A program made the translations under genes and the position numbers. Shown here one piece after another: positions 12,010-18,107 of a stretch of 42,500 bases of DNA. Below the pieces are notes generated by a model. It had not been told where the DNA came from. It searched no databases and was given only the letters and a program-made list of their open reading frames with translations. Origin of the DNA: Symbiodinium natans. Taxonomy: Eukaryota > Sar > Dinophyceae > Suessiales > Symbiodiniaceae. Positions within the stretch are counted from its first letter, which is position 1. Each line of letters opens with the position of its first letter. The DNA lies in contig CAJNDS010002270.1 in assembly GCA_905221605.1 (NCBI GenBank), positions 417,435 to 459,934 on the forward strand. Reading direction: 5' to 3'.

Positions 12010-14099
12010 AACACCCACCACACGTTTTGGGGAGGCTCCTATGGTGAAGATCGTAAACTTTTGGTGGTGGAATCGGGGATCTTATTTTGTGCCACATGCC
12101 GATATGGTGCCATATCTCTGCCCTTTTTTGCTGCAAAGTGCAAGCCCCTAAACCCTCAACCCTCACCCCCCAACCCCCCCCCCCCCAAACCCTAAACCAT
12201 AAACCCCCTTTACCCTAAACCCTCCTCCTAGCGCCAGGAGGAGCTCGAAGACGAGGAGACTTCGACCAGTCCCTACGACCGCAAGACGACCCCGAAGGGC
12301 AAGATTGGGATTGTTATTCTGTTTTTTCGGGTGCTTAATTAATTAAGGAAATATTCAAAATTTAATATTTCCTTACTTTGAGAGAACTGCCCATACATGA
12401 GTTCGGGGCAGGCCTTGAGGGGCTTTGGGGCGCTTTGGGGTGAAAGGGGCTAGTGAGCCCTAGACCCTAAACCCTAAAACCCTAAAACCCTAAAACCCTA
12501 AAACCCCAATTCCCCAAAACCCTAAAACCCTAAAACCCTAAAACCCTAAAACCCTAAAACCCCAATTCCCCAAAACCCTAAAACCCTAAAACCCTAAAAC
12601 CCTAAAACCCTAAAACCCTAAAACCCTAAAACCCTAAAACCCCAAACCCTTAAACCCTAAAACCCTAAAACCCTAAAACCCTAAAGCCCTAAAGCCCTAA
12701 AGCCCTAAAACCCTAAAACCCTAAGACCCTAGATCCTAAAGCCCTAAAACCCTGCACCCCAAACCCCGAACCTAAAACCTAAAACCCTAAACCCTAAACC
12801 TTTTGGGGGAACTTCTCGGCTTCGGCCCTCAAAAGCAGCCCAGGCATGGAAGCTTCGACGAGTGGGGACGAGACGGATCCCGACCGCCTCGATGAGGCAC
12901 CGGCCGTTGGGGCTGCATCTTGCATCTTGCATCTTGCATGGTTTGGGGTTTAGGGTTTAGGGTTGCGGGTGTTTGGGGTTCAGGGTTTAGGTTTAGGGTT
13001 TTTGGGGTTTAGGGTTTGTGGGGTTCAGGGTTTAGGGTTTTTCGGGTTTAGGGTTCTTGGGGTTTTGGGGCTTGGGGTTCAGGGTTTTACACCCTAAGCC
13101 AAAAGGGATGATGTAAAGCACCTATCCCTGAAGCCTGAACTCCCACAGACCTCACCCGAAAACCCTGAGCCCGAAATTCTAAACCCTAGAACCCCGTATA
13201 TGCCCAAACCCCTAAACCCCAAACCCTAAGCCCAGGTGTAGGGTCTAGGGTTTAGGTCTAGGGTTTAGGGTTTAGGGTTTAGGGTTTAGGGTTTAGGGTT
13301 TAGGGTTTAGGGTTTAGGGTTTAGGGTTTAGGGTTTAGGGTGGAGAGGCCACCTCCACCTCCGGTGGAACGGACGAAGTGACGGAGGAGGCCATGGCTTG
13401 GACTTCAAGTTGTTCTTCTTATTGTCATTTTTTGGAGAGGGTTTAGGGTTTAGGGTTTAGGGTTTAGGGTTTAGGGTTGAGGGTTTAGGGTTTAGGGTTT
13501 AGGTTTTAGGATTACGGTTTAGGGTTTAGGGTTTAGGGTTGGGGTTGAGGGGGTTTGATGCCAGCATTACTAGGACCCGGAGTGGGCCCCTAGTCCACTT
13601 TTGTTAGGCCCCGGGTTCCCTTACAAGCCCCTTTCCAAACTCCGTGCTACTTTCTACCTAATCTGTTGCTTAAAGGGTTGATTGTTGATATTCATCTGGG
13701 TTTTTGGCGTGTAGGGTTTTTAAGGTTTTGGAGGGTTTGGGTTGGGGTTTAGTGTTTGGGGGCCCGCCCCATGAAGGCAATGTCCTGCCAGTAGGGGCTG
13801 GAAGGCATAAGGCTCCAGGGCGAAAGCCTCTTGCCGAAGCAAGGCCGGGCTCAGCACAAAGTAAGCGCGCTTAGGGTTTAGGGTTTAGGGTTTAGAAGTT
13901 GTTGCTTGAGGGTTTAGGATCTTAGACGGTTTTTCATGCCCTTTGTGAGGACGACGACGAAGAAGGAGACACCACCACGACCGAAGGTAACGACGTCGCG
14001 GCCAATCGCGAGTGAGTGACGAGCGACTTGCCACGGCATGTCTGAAGACATTGGCCAGTCTGTGCGAAAGAAGAAAAGCAATCCGACTTGTGGCGTCGG
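26..14099 (+). CDS. Gene model 1: 5'-partial Ala/Lys/Thr-rich protein, about 19 exons
   Basis: Unrecognised protein, probably one gene. Proposed exons: 26-82, 1200-1262, 1502-1570, 1949-1980, 2981-3044, 4232-4318, 6075-6136, 6654-6689, 7436-7501, 8042-8108, 9122-9203, 9736-9810, 10893-10977, 11509-11581, 12232-12298, 12844-12940, 13348-13408, 13950-13986, 14048-14099. The first half encodes Ala/Lys-rich segments such as AGNSAFKAAK and AGDAAYKAGKAA, the middle is Thr/Lys-rich, and the end is acidic (EELEDEETSTS, DDDEEGDTTTTE) and then basic (VRKKKSN). Phases agree for most neighbours: 26 to 4318, 7436 to 8042, 9122 to 10893, 11509 to 12844 and 13950 to 14048. Several joins need a GC donor or a different acceptor. 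The composition recalls linker-histone-like or LEA-like proteins, but that is only resemblance. The stop is unclear: a possible last exon at 14206-14212 would add a TGA. Confidence 0.6.
133..211 (+). repeat. G-strand telomeric tract
   Basis: Ten TTTAGGG units, three of them TCTAGGG. Confidence 0.9.
347..450. mobile_element. Family-G element
   Basis: Left CTCAAGGGGGGTGTGTAACC, right CTACCCCCCTTGAA. Interior GGCTCCCTAAGCTTCCCTAA. Matched by 41840-41949 at the other end of the window. Confidence 0.6.
946..1099. mobile_element. Family-E element
   Basis: Left TTTTGGAGTACTATACTTTA, right GGTCTACTCCAAAG. An internal half-duplication of TTGGTTCTGGGTTC is present. The right end recurs at 1141-1160. 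Confidence 0.6.
1200..1262 (+). CDS. Exon, gene 1 (EAGMSDSKAAEAAVARL)
   Basis: The acceptor is CGACCAG. The exon has 21 codons in phase 0 with a G/C-rich third position. It is followed at once by GTTAGGGTTTAGGG, so the telomeric tract supplies the donor. Confidence 0.6.
1502..1570 (+). CDS. Exon, gene 1 (ARVAGLAAQKAAVASGKTI)
   Basis: The acceptor is CCCCCAAG and the donor GTTCAG. The exon has 23 codons in phase 0 and encodes an amphipathic Ala/Lys segment like its neighbours. Confidence 0.6.
1949..1980 (+). CDS. Short exon, gene 1 (EHFLHARSGPG)
   Basis: A 32-nt piece lies between TGGTCCAG and GTTCAC. On its own it is weak, but it turns phase 0 into phase 2, exactly what the exons on either side need. 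Confidence 0.4.
2371..2450. mobile_element. Family-C related element
   Basis: CTTAATTCATATAG and GATTTAAGGTATATTCCTCA resemble the core of the element at 32282. Terminal repeats are lost. Confidence 0.4.
2603..2682 (+). repeat. G-strand telomeric tract
   Basis: Eleven units, including two CTTAGGG. It lies in the 1981-2980 interval, where I see no exon; the rest of that interval holds a family-C relic and a C16 run (2470-2486). Confidence 0.9.
2981..3044 (+). CDS. Exon, gene 1 (IASAAGDAAYKAGKAANQRTW)
   Basis: The acceptor is CCAACGAAG. One leading base is followed by 21 codons and a GTTCCG donor, with phase 0 at the end. Telomeric G-strand repeats follow directly. Confidence 0.6.
3052..4230. 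repeat. Intron with G-strand then long C-strand array
   Basis: G-strand units at 3052-3110 and 3290-3351, then C-strand variants from 3600 to 4228, many of them CCCTAAAA octamers. One intron of gene 1. Confidence 0.85.
4232..4318 (+). CDS. Exon, gene 1 (AAGMKLNYTAAEAAAAAAGS)
   Basis: The acceptor is GACCACAG, at the end of a 490-nt C-strand tract. The exon has 29 codons in phase 0 and a GTTTTG donor. It is very Ala-rich with GCC/GCG codons, unlike the flanking repeat. Confidence 0.65.
4327..4424 (+). repeat. G-strand telomeric tract
   Basis: Fourteen perfect TTTAGGG units a few bases after the donor at 4319. The same 1755-nt intron also holds tracts at 4838-4895 and 5587-5653, elements F and J, and a final C-strand tract. 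Confidence 0.95.
4663..4774. mobile_element. Family-F element
   Basis: Inverted ends CTTGGAAGCTCTTTTGACG and AGTCAAACGGGCTTGCAAG. Interior CCTTGCTAACCCTACTTACT. Confidence 0.6.
5356..5560. mobile_element. Family-J element
   Basis: Contains ATTGGTGAGTGTATACAAGG, a second TTGGTAAGTGTATATACGG and a third TTGGCGAGTGCATATATTGG. The 3' 60 nt match 21228-21290 in reverse orientation. Confidence 0.5.
5765..5975. repeat. 21-bp tandem array with palindromes
   Basis: About nine units related to CGTGGTTCAAGGCCAAA, the central ones inverted, so TTGAACCATGGTTCAA palindromes arise (5895-5910, 5925-5940). ORF 5801-5998 is translated array. Confidence 0.75.
5998..6065 (-). repeat. C-strand telomeric tract
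   Basis: Nine to ten perfect CCCTAAA units ending nine bases before the acceptor at 6074. Confidence 0.95.
6075..6136 (+). CDS. Exon, gene 1 (AAARAARKSGKDHGMTQLGL)
   Basis: The exon lies between GCCTCAG and a GTTTAGGG donor formed by the telomeric tract. It has 20 codons plus two bases and a strongly basic Ala/Arg/Lys composition. Confidence 0.65.
6137..6426 (+). repeat. G-strand telomeric tracts
   Basis: They start at the donor itself. Units drift (TTTGGGG, TTTCGGG), then run perfect at 6274-6387, then alternate TTTAGGA/TCTAGGG. Confidence 0.9.
6654..6689 (+). CDS. Possible exon, gene 1 (FKLTFTSIGIF)
   Basis: A short open stretch follows ACCCGCAG, with C or G in most third positions. It accepts the phase-2 end of the preceding exon. 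The donor is uncertain (GTGTAA, or a GA site before it), and the phase out does not fit the next exon without another change. Confidence 0.35.
7105..7430 (-). repeat. C-strand variant array (CCCCAAA, CCCTAAA)
   Basis: Mixed CCCCAAA, CCCCGAA and CCCTAAA units up to the acceptor at 7435. Confidence 0.85.
7436..7501 (+). CDS. Exon, gene 1 (TQPRNAQAAQAASTAAGLAP)
   Basis: The acceptor is CTGGCAG. The exon has 22 codons in phase 0 and a GTTTAGGG donor from the adjoining repeat. The composition is Ala/Gln-rich. Confidence 0.65.
8042..8108 (+). CDS. Exon, gene 1, ending in a G17 run (AAATQEAVKRLGLKLP)
   Basis: The acceptor is GCTCTCGAG, in phase 0 from the previous exon. The frame runs into 17 consecutive G (8090-8106, read as poly-Gly) before AG|GTTTAGG. 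The G run makes length and downstream phase uncertain; one base of slippage would restore phase to the next exon. Confidence 0.55.
8838..8935 (+). repeat. Homogenised variant (GGGCTTT)n
   Basis: Ten or more copies of one variant heptamer inside an intron. Both overlapping ORFs (8746-8949 and 8755-9069) are largely translated repeat. Confidence 0.85.
9122..9203 (+). CDS. Exon, gene 1 (NSGSTASTTASSSTTKARKS)
   Basis: The acceptor is AATGCTCAG. One base plus 27 codons end in CGG|GTTTAGGG, so the repeat supplies the donor. The Ser/Thr-rich part is followed by a basic KARKSRK patch. It is in phase with the next two exons. Confidence 0.65.
9433..9478 (+). repeat. Homogenised variant (TTTGGGG)n
   Basis: Six copies of TTTGGGG with no TTTAGGG among them. 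Confidence 0.85.
9736..9810 (+). CDS. Exon, gene 1 (poly-Ala/Thr then QKKPKK)
   Basis: The exon has 25 codons between AGCTGCAG and AAG|GTGCGC. It reads Ala5, a Thr/Ser/Val run from 6 to 18, then AAQKKPKK. Phase is 0 on both sides. Confidence 0.7.
9845..9945. mobile_element. Repeat pair M, copy 1
   Basis: Shares TTGGGGGTCC..TATGATAAAGGGATTCCTACGATTTGGG pattern (written here with gaps) with 11600-11660. Each copy sits just inside the donor end of a gene 1 intron beside a poly-G run. Confidence 0.4.
10134..10300 (+). repeat. Direct duplication of about 107 bp
   Basis: AACTCTGACCACGTTGGCTC at 10150 and AACTCTGACCACGTTCGCTC at 10259, each followed by TTGCGACTCAG. The duplication spans a short telomeric run. 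Confidence 0.7.
10514..10616. mobile_element. Family-D element
   Basis: Starts AGGAGCCCAGTGGTACCC and ends ATTTCTGGGCTTCC; the interior GTAACCAGCCCAACAAAGGA matches the other two copies. Confidence 0.6.
10739..10842. mobile_element. Family-E-like element
   Basis: CTAGAGTAATTAGG at the left and GTTACTCTTGGGTCTAG at the right, with AAAGGGCACGC inside. Closest to the copy at 40959. Confidence 0.5.
10893..10977 (+). CDS. Exon, gene 1 (AKKTTTTAAKTTTTTAPDTT)
   Basis: The acceptor is CGCGCCAG with a GTGACC donor. It continues the Lys/Thr repeat of the previous exon in the same phase and ends SSVEAALR. The G run at the donor leaves the exit phase uncertain by one base. Confidence 0.65.
11191..11283. 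mobile_element. Family-B palindromic element
   Basis: Near-perfect inverted repeat: GTTCCCCCTTATACTAACAG at the left pairs with CTGTTAGTATAAGGGGGAAC at the right, around CTATTA/TAATAG arms. Arms are about 38 nt. It lies in an intron of gene 1. Confidence 0.75.
11509..11581 (+). CDS. Exon, gene 1 (SSGLSKILEAAKMRTQKTPS)
   Basis: The acceptor is ACCCCAAG. The consensus-like donor GTGAGG at 11582 leaves phase 0, matching the next exon. A GT four bases earlier would not. Confidence 0.55.
11600..11700. mobile_element. Repeat pair M, copy 2
   Basis: TTGTTGGGGTCCTTATGATA, AATCCTACTATTTGGG and a G20 run (11681-11700). Related to the copy at 9845. Confidence 0.4.
11930..12012 (-). repeat. C-strand tract ending in C-run then A-run
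   Basis: CCCTAAA units pass into about 21 C and then 13 A. Confidence 0.85.
12232..12298 (+). CDS. Exon, gene 1 (RQEELEDEETSTSPYDRKTT)
   Basis: The exon opens after CCTCCTAG and encodes an acidic segment. A GC donor (GAAGG|GCAAGA) gives phase 1, needed by the next exon. The frame itself stays open to 12312. Confidence 0.6.
12460..12800 (-). repeat. Octamer array (CCCTAAAA)n
   Basis: About 35 units, mainly the 8-mer CCCTAAAA, with a CCAATTCCCC interruption occurring twice (12509, 12567), which shows a higher-order repeat. Confidence 0.85.
12844..12940 (+). CDS. Exon, gene 1 (MEASTSGDETDPDRLDEAPA)
   Basis: The acceptor is AGCCCAG. It is acidic and Ser/Thr-rich, and its start resembles the EATSTSG of the next exon, which suggests an internal repeat. 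The end holds three copies of a 7-mer (CATCTTG) before a GTTTGG donor; an earlier GT or GC donor may be used instead. Confidence 0.6.
13240..13545 (+). repeat. G-strand telomeric tracts flanking an exon
   Basis: Tracts at 13240-13341 and 13438-13545 lie on either side of the exon at 13348. Confidence 0.9.
13348..13408 (+). CDS. Exon, gene 1 (ATSTSGGTDEVTEEAMAW)
   Basis: The exon follows a pure telomeric tract and TGGAGAG. Acidic Thr/Ser-rich reading frame similar to the previous exon. The exact donor is unclear: GC sites after GAG or ATG would give the phase needed downstream. Confidence 0.5.
13950..13986 (+). CDS. Exon, gene 1 (DDDEEGDTTTTE)
   Basis: The acceptor is TTTGTGAG with a GTAACG donor in phase 1, matching the next exon. 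If unspliced the frame would read on to a TGA at 14013-14015. Confidence 0.55.
14048..14099 (+). CDS. Exon, gene 1 (DIGQSVRKKKSNPTCGVG)
   Basis: The exon begins after GTCTGAAG. Its first two bases complete the Asp codon begun at 13986. It ends at a GTTTAGGG donor. It could be the penultimate exon, or part of a 3' UTR if the TGA at 14013 is used. Confidence 0.5.
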
Positions 14100-14600
14100 G
14101 TTTAGGGTTTAGGATTTAGGGTTTTAGGGTTTTAGGGTTTAGGGGTATGTAAAGCCGGGAACATTCAGAGGTTTCAAGGCATCCTTCTGTGACGGTTTGG
14201 TGCAGATCCTGACTGTAAGGATTCACACCCCTGCCACACCGGAGAACTCCCTTTACAGCACACACACACACAAACCACGAACGCACGTACCCGTGCCCGC
14301 CGCCCTGCCCACCCACACCCACGCATATCTGCACCAATGCCAAGAAATCAGCCAATCAGCACACTCAGAGACCCAACAGCATGTGTTCGTATTCGGCCCG
14401 TTTCCGGATGTGTTCCCTTTTTCTCCTGTCCGGTTTTGCAAACCTGTTGGATGTTGGCTCAGGGCCCCGTTTCCTTGAGTGGCAGAAACCAAACAGTACG
14501 TGCTGTCATATACTAACAGCACAACATGAGGCAAGCGGTTGGCCTTTGTTGAGCCTAAACCCTGACCCCCAAGGAAGGCTTCATCCATGGAGCTTAGAAA

Positions 14601-14755
14601 CCCCAAACCCCAAACCCCAAACCCCAAACCCCAAACCCCAAACCCCAAACCCCAAACCCCAAACCCCAAACCCCAAACCCCAAACCCCAAACCCTAAACC
14701 CTAAACCCTAAACCCTAAACCCTAAACCCTAAACCCTAACCCTAAACCCTAAACT
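14601..14755 (-). repeat. (CCCCAAA)13 switching to (CCCTAAA)9
   Basis: A sharp change of unit at about 14692 within one continuous array. Confidence 0.95.
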
Positions 14756-14830
14756 TAGAACCCACAAACCCTTCGCTGCATGCACCGGGGGTTCTGGCTA
14801 CAGCTGCCACCTGCCGGAACCCACATGCCT

Positions 14831-15167
14831 TAGGGTTTAGGGTTTAGGGTTTAGGGTTTAGGGTTTAGGGTTTAGGGTTTAGGGTTTAGGGTTTAGGGTT
14901 TAGGGTTTAGGGTTTAGGGTTTAGGGTTTAGGGTTTAGGGTTTAGGGCCAGTAGCTCTCACTTATTTTCGGCCAGGGAAGTAAGGTTTAGGGTTTGGGGT
15001 GAAGGGGTGAGTCCCTCAACCCTATGCCCATTTGGGTCTCTACATTCTCTAGGACCGGGGGTGTAGGGTTTAGGGTTTAGGGTTTAGGGTTTAGGGTTTA
15101 GGGTTTAGGGTTTAGGGTTTAGGGTTTAGGGTTTAGGGTTTAGGGTTTAGGGTTTAGGGTTTAGGGC
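14831..15167 (+). repeat. Two long G-strand telomeric tracts
   Basis: About 16 perfect units at 14831-14947 and about 15 at 15063-15167. Confidence 0.95.
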
Positions 15168-15193
15168 CTGAATATGAAAGGTTGCATGCCAAG

Positions 15194-15291
15194 ATGGGCC
15201 TAGCAAGGCACTCTACTTTAGGAGTGCCGACGTGTGCCGTTCAGGAGGGAGATGGCCTTGCTTGTGGGGTCCATTTCCTGTTCTTAAGTGG
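15194..15291 (+). CDS. First exon of gene model 2 (Met directly after AG)
   Basis: The ATG follows CATGCCAAG, so the AG could be a cis- or spliced-leader acceptor. The frame is open for 52 codons. A GTTTAA donor at 15292 gives phase 2, continued by the next exon. Confidence 0.45.
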
Positions 15292-15943
15292 GTTTAAGGT
15301 TGAGGGGAGACAAATGGTTACTCTAGGTAGACACCCGATCAAAAATGCCTAAACCCCACGATCCCTTAAACTCTTTCAGACATCGAACCCACCCTAAACC
15401 CTAAACCCTAAACCCTAAACCCTCAACCCTCAACCCTAAACCCTAAACCCTAAACCCTAACCCTAAACCCTAAACCCTAAACCCTAAACCCTAAACCCTA
15501 AACCCTAAACCCTAAACCTCACACCCTAAACCCTCAGTAGCCGTGTCACCGCCATGGCGGTGGCCACCTGGCCAGACAGGCGCCATGACCTCAGCGATGT
15601 GCTCAAGTGATCTGGCAGGTTCTTTGTAGGGAATGAGGGAAGGAGGGAAGGAGGGAAGGAGGGAAGGAGGGAAGGAGGGAATGAGGGAATGAGGGCCCTA
15701 TATATATATATATATACAACAGATCTTATTAATTTGTTTAATATTATTGTTATTATTCTGATTATTATGATTATGATTATTATTATTATTATTGTTATGA
15801 TTATTATATATATACATAGGGCCCTCATTCCCTACAAAGAACCACGGGGTGGTGGCTTCTGTTGGGCTCGGGCTTTTCTAGCCCTTAGAGGGGTTCCTTT
15901 CGTGGAGGCCACGCTGAAGCGCCTGTCCTGCGCCGAACTCTGA
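15194..15943 (+). CDS. Gene model 2: possible small three-exon gene
   Basis: Exons 15194-15291, 15541-15598 and 15908-15943 join in agreeing phase to give about 64 residues from an ATG set right after an AG to a TGA. The first exon reads MGLARHSTLGVPTCAVQEGD and then a hydrophobic FLFLSG. The second reads RVTAMAVATWPDRRHDLSD with almost all third positions G/C. The last reads ATLKRLSCAEL. The second intron contains the 227-nt inverted-repeat element 15618-15844. Function unknown. The pieces could instead belong to a longer gene. Confidence 0.4.
15390..15535 (-). repeat. C-strand telomeric tract
   Basis: About 20 units with CCCTCAA variants, up to the acceptor at 15540. Confidence 0.9.
15541..15598 (+). 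CDS. Second exon of gene model 2 (RVTAMAVATWPDRRHDLSD)
   Basis: The acceptor is CCTCAGTAG. The third positions are almost all G or C. A GTGCTC donor gives phase 0; if unspliced the frame meets TGA at 15608-15610. Confidence 0.5.
15618..15844. mobile_element. Family-H element with simple-repeat core
   Basis: Terminal inverted repeats GGTTCTTTGTAGGGAATGAG and CTCATTCCCTACAAAGAACC are perfect. The core holds (GGGAAGGA)n, (TA)n and an ATT-rich stretch. It lies in the second intron of gene model 2. Confidence 0.75.
15908..15943 (+). CDS. Terminal exon of gene model 2 (ATLKRLSCAEL)
   Basis: The exon lies after TCGTGGAG, in phase 0. It has 11 G/C-ending codons and then TGA. A C-strand telomeric tract follows. 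Confidence 0.45.
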   Translation, partial: ATLKRLSCAEL

Positions 15944-15997
15944 CCCTAAGCCCGGAAAACCTAAGAGTAAAATAGGCTTCGAAGGCCAGCCCTAAGG

Positions 15998-16085
15998 CCC
16001 TAAACCCTAAACCCTAAACCCTAAACCCTAAACCCTAAACCCTAAACCCTAAACCCTAAACCCTAAACCCTAAACCCTAAACCCT
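15998..16085 (-). repeat. C-strand telomeric tract
   Basis: Twelve perfect units after the stop of gene model 2. Confidence 0.95.
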
Positions 16086-16396
16086 AGCACTTCTCGCCAT
16101 GAAATTCTCCACTTTCACGCACTTCGCTCACTTGTTAGGGATTCAGAAGCCCGAAACCTTTCACCCTAAGTGGAGTCCCCGGTAGGGGTGCGAGGCTCCC
16201 AAACCTTAAAACCATGGTTTAGGGTTTAGGGTTTAGGGTTTAGGGTTTGAAGTTAGGGTTTAGGGTTTAGGGTTTGGGTTTTGGGGTTTAGGGTTTGGGG
16301 TTTAGGGTTTAGGGTCAAGGGCTTGAACTCAGCAACTAAGAAATTGTGACCCCCGCCGGTTAACTCCAAAACTTCTAACCGCCTGAGGATCTTTCG

Positions 16397-16427
16397 ATGG
16401 CAGTCCACGGCGCGTGGTCTCATCCAG
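16397..16427 (+). CDS. Exon 1, gene 3 (MAVHGAWSHP)
   Basis: ATG start with an in-frame TAA upstream. The donor is CCAG|GTGTGT in phase 1. The alternative frame (IFRWQSTARGLIQ) is also open but leads to a stop two exons later. Confidence 0.5.
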
Positions 16428-18034
16428 GTGTGTTGGATGAAACAGTTTAGGGTTTAGGGTTTGGGGTTTAGGGGTTAGGGCTTAGGGTTCAGCATCTCAA
16501 GTTCGAGCATTTACTAGGCCAGCAGTGTGTGTAGGCAACGGAACAAAACCCACCCGCCCCAAGAATCCCATAACATTACGAAAATAGAAAGTTTATTGAT
16601 TTCTCATTCGTGCTTGAACCATGGAGGGTTGGAGAGGTCAAATTTCAGGGGACACAGAGCGGTCAAAATGGATCAAATTCTCCAATTCGTGCCGCACAAT
16701 GGGGGGTCAAAGGGGTCGGAAGGGTCGAGATGGATCAAATTCTCCAATTCGTGCTGAACAATGGGGGTAAGAGGGCTCGAAATGGATCAGATTCTCCAAT
16801 TCGTGCCTAACAATGGGGGGTCAAAGGGGTCGGAAGGGGTCGAAATGGATCCAATTCTCCAATTCGTGCCAAACAATGGGGGGTCAGAGGGGTCGGAGGG
16901 GCCAAAATGGATCAGATTCTGAACAATGGGGGGGTCAGAGGGGTCGGAGGGGCCGAAATGGATCAAACTCTCCAATTCGTGCCGAACAATGGGGGTCGAA
17001 TTCTCCAATTGGTGTTTAACATTTAGGGTTATATGGTAGAGAGGCTTAGGGTTTAGGGTTTAAGGTTTAGGGCTTAAGCCCTAAACCCTGGCATACAGAA
17101 CTCTTTGTGTTCTGGGCTGGGTCTTGCAAAGCTGTTCCAAGGCCTTCGGAAGTTGTTCCCAGACGGGCTACTGCCTTTTACTCTTCTGTTTTTGTAGTAG
17201 GGTGTGAGGTTTAAACCCTCGACCCTAAGCCCTAAATCCTAAACCCTAAGCCCTAAACCACAACCCTAACCCTAAACCCTACACCCTAAACCCAAATCTT
17301 AACTCTAAACCCCCTAAACCATATCCTGCAGGCCTTGCGTATAGAAGGGCGCGGATCCCTCGTAAAACGCACTTCTGTTGGTTGCCAGGAGTTTAGGGTT
17401 TAGGGTTCAGGGTTAGGGTTTAGGGTATAGGGTTTAGGGTTTAGATCCGTGCTTGGGGTACGAGGGAGGGTAGTTGCGGAGCTCTTTGTGTGTGTTGGGG
17501 TACGTGCCAGTCCAGGAGCCAAAACAAGTATCAATTCAAAAGGATCCTGTCTGCACCCGCGCTGCAATGTGCATTCGGTAAACCCTACCCCCCAGGCCCT
17601 GATGGCACCTTTTTACTTCCTCCAGAACAGTTCATTTACAAACTACCCAAGGCAGGGTGCCCATTGAAATGTACCCTGAGCCCCAGCCCCCTAAAGCCAG
17701 ATTCAAACTATGCAGGCCCTATCAATGTCGTCTGAGTTTTGGGAGGGCCCTTTGTTCTGAGACTTAGTTCGAGAAGCTTATGAACCCTGAGAAGGGTGAA
17801 GGTTTTCGAGTTGTAGGGTTTAGGGATTTGGGTGTTTTATTACCGGGGAGCATCCCTTTTCTGCAGGGGCGGCAGCTAGGTACCTCTCAGCTTGGGATTC
17901 AGACATGAGAAACCCACGGCCTGAAATAATTAAGCAAACGGAGTGGAAGATGTCCTGCTCAAGGTTTCGGGTTTAGGGCTTAGGGTTTACGGGTCTGGTT
18001 TCGTCCTCAACGTGTGATTCGGATCACAAGCAGC

Positions 18035-18107
<73 letters not shown>

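Larger units (their letters stand above)
14100..15193. other. Probable intergenic stretch rich in telomeric repeat
   Basis: This stretch holds a CA-rich segment (14252-14330), a (CCCCAAA)n tract, a (CCCTAAA)n tract and two long G-strand tracts. A few short open stretches occur but none has convincing splice borders. The 145-codon minus-strand ORF here is largely translated repeat. Confidence 0.5.

Noticed and set aside
14197-14478. 93-codon ORF over the CA-rich stretch
   Set aside because: Low-complexity start, no splice context, and a competing minus-strand ORF of the same kind. Likely spacer.
15526-15828. Minus-strand ORF with poly-Ile and SLLPSFPP repeats
   Set aside because: It reads through the simple-repeat core of the family-H element, while the overlapping exon at 15541 reads on the + strand.
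16787-17008. Repeat protein on the minus strand (FGPSDPSDPP)
   Set aside because: A minisatellite with unit lengths of 51-63 bp that are not all multiples of three. It is open on both strands, and lies in an intron.
16610-17012. CRISPR-like array
   Set aside because: The whole 51-63 bp unit repeats, with no unique spacers between short repeats. The genome is eukaryotic.
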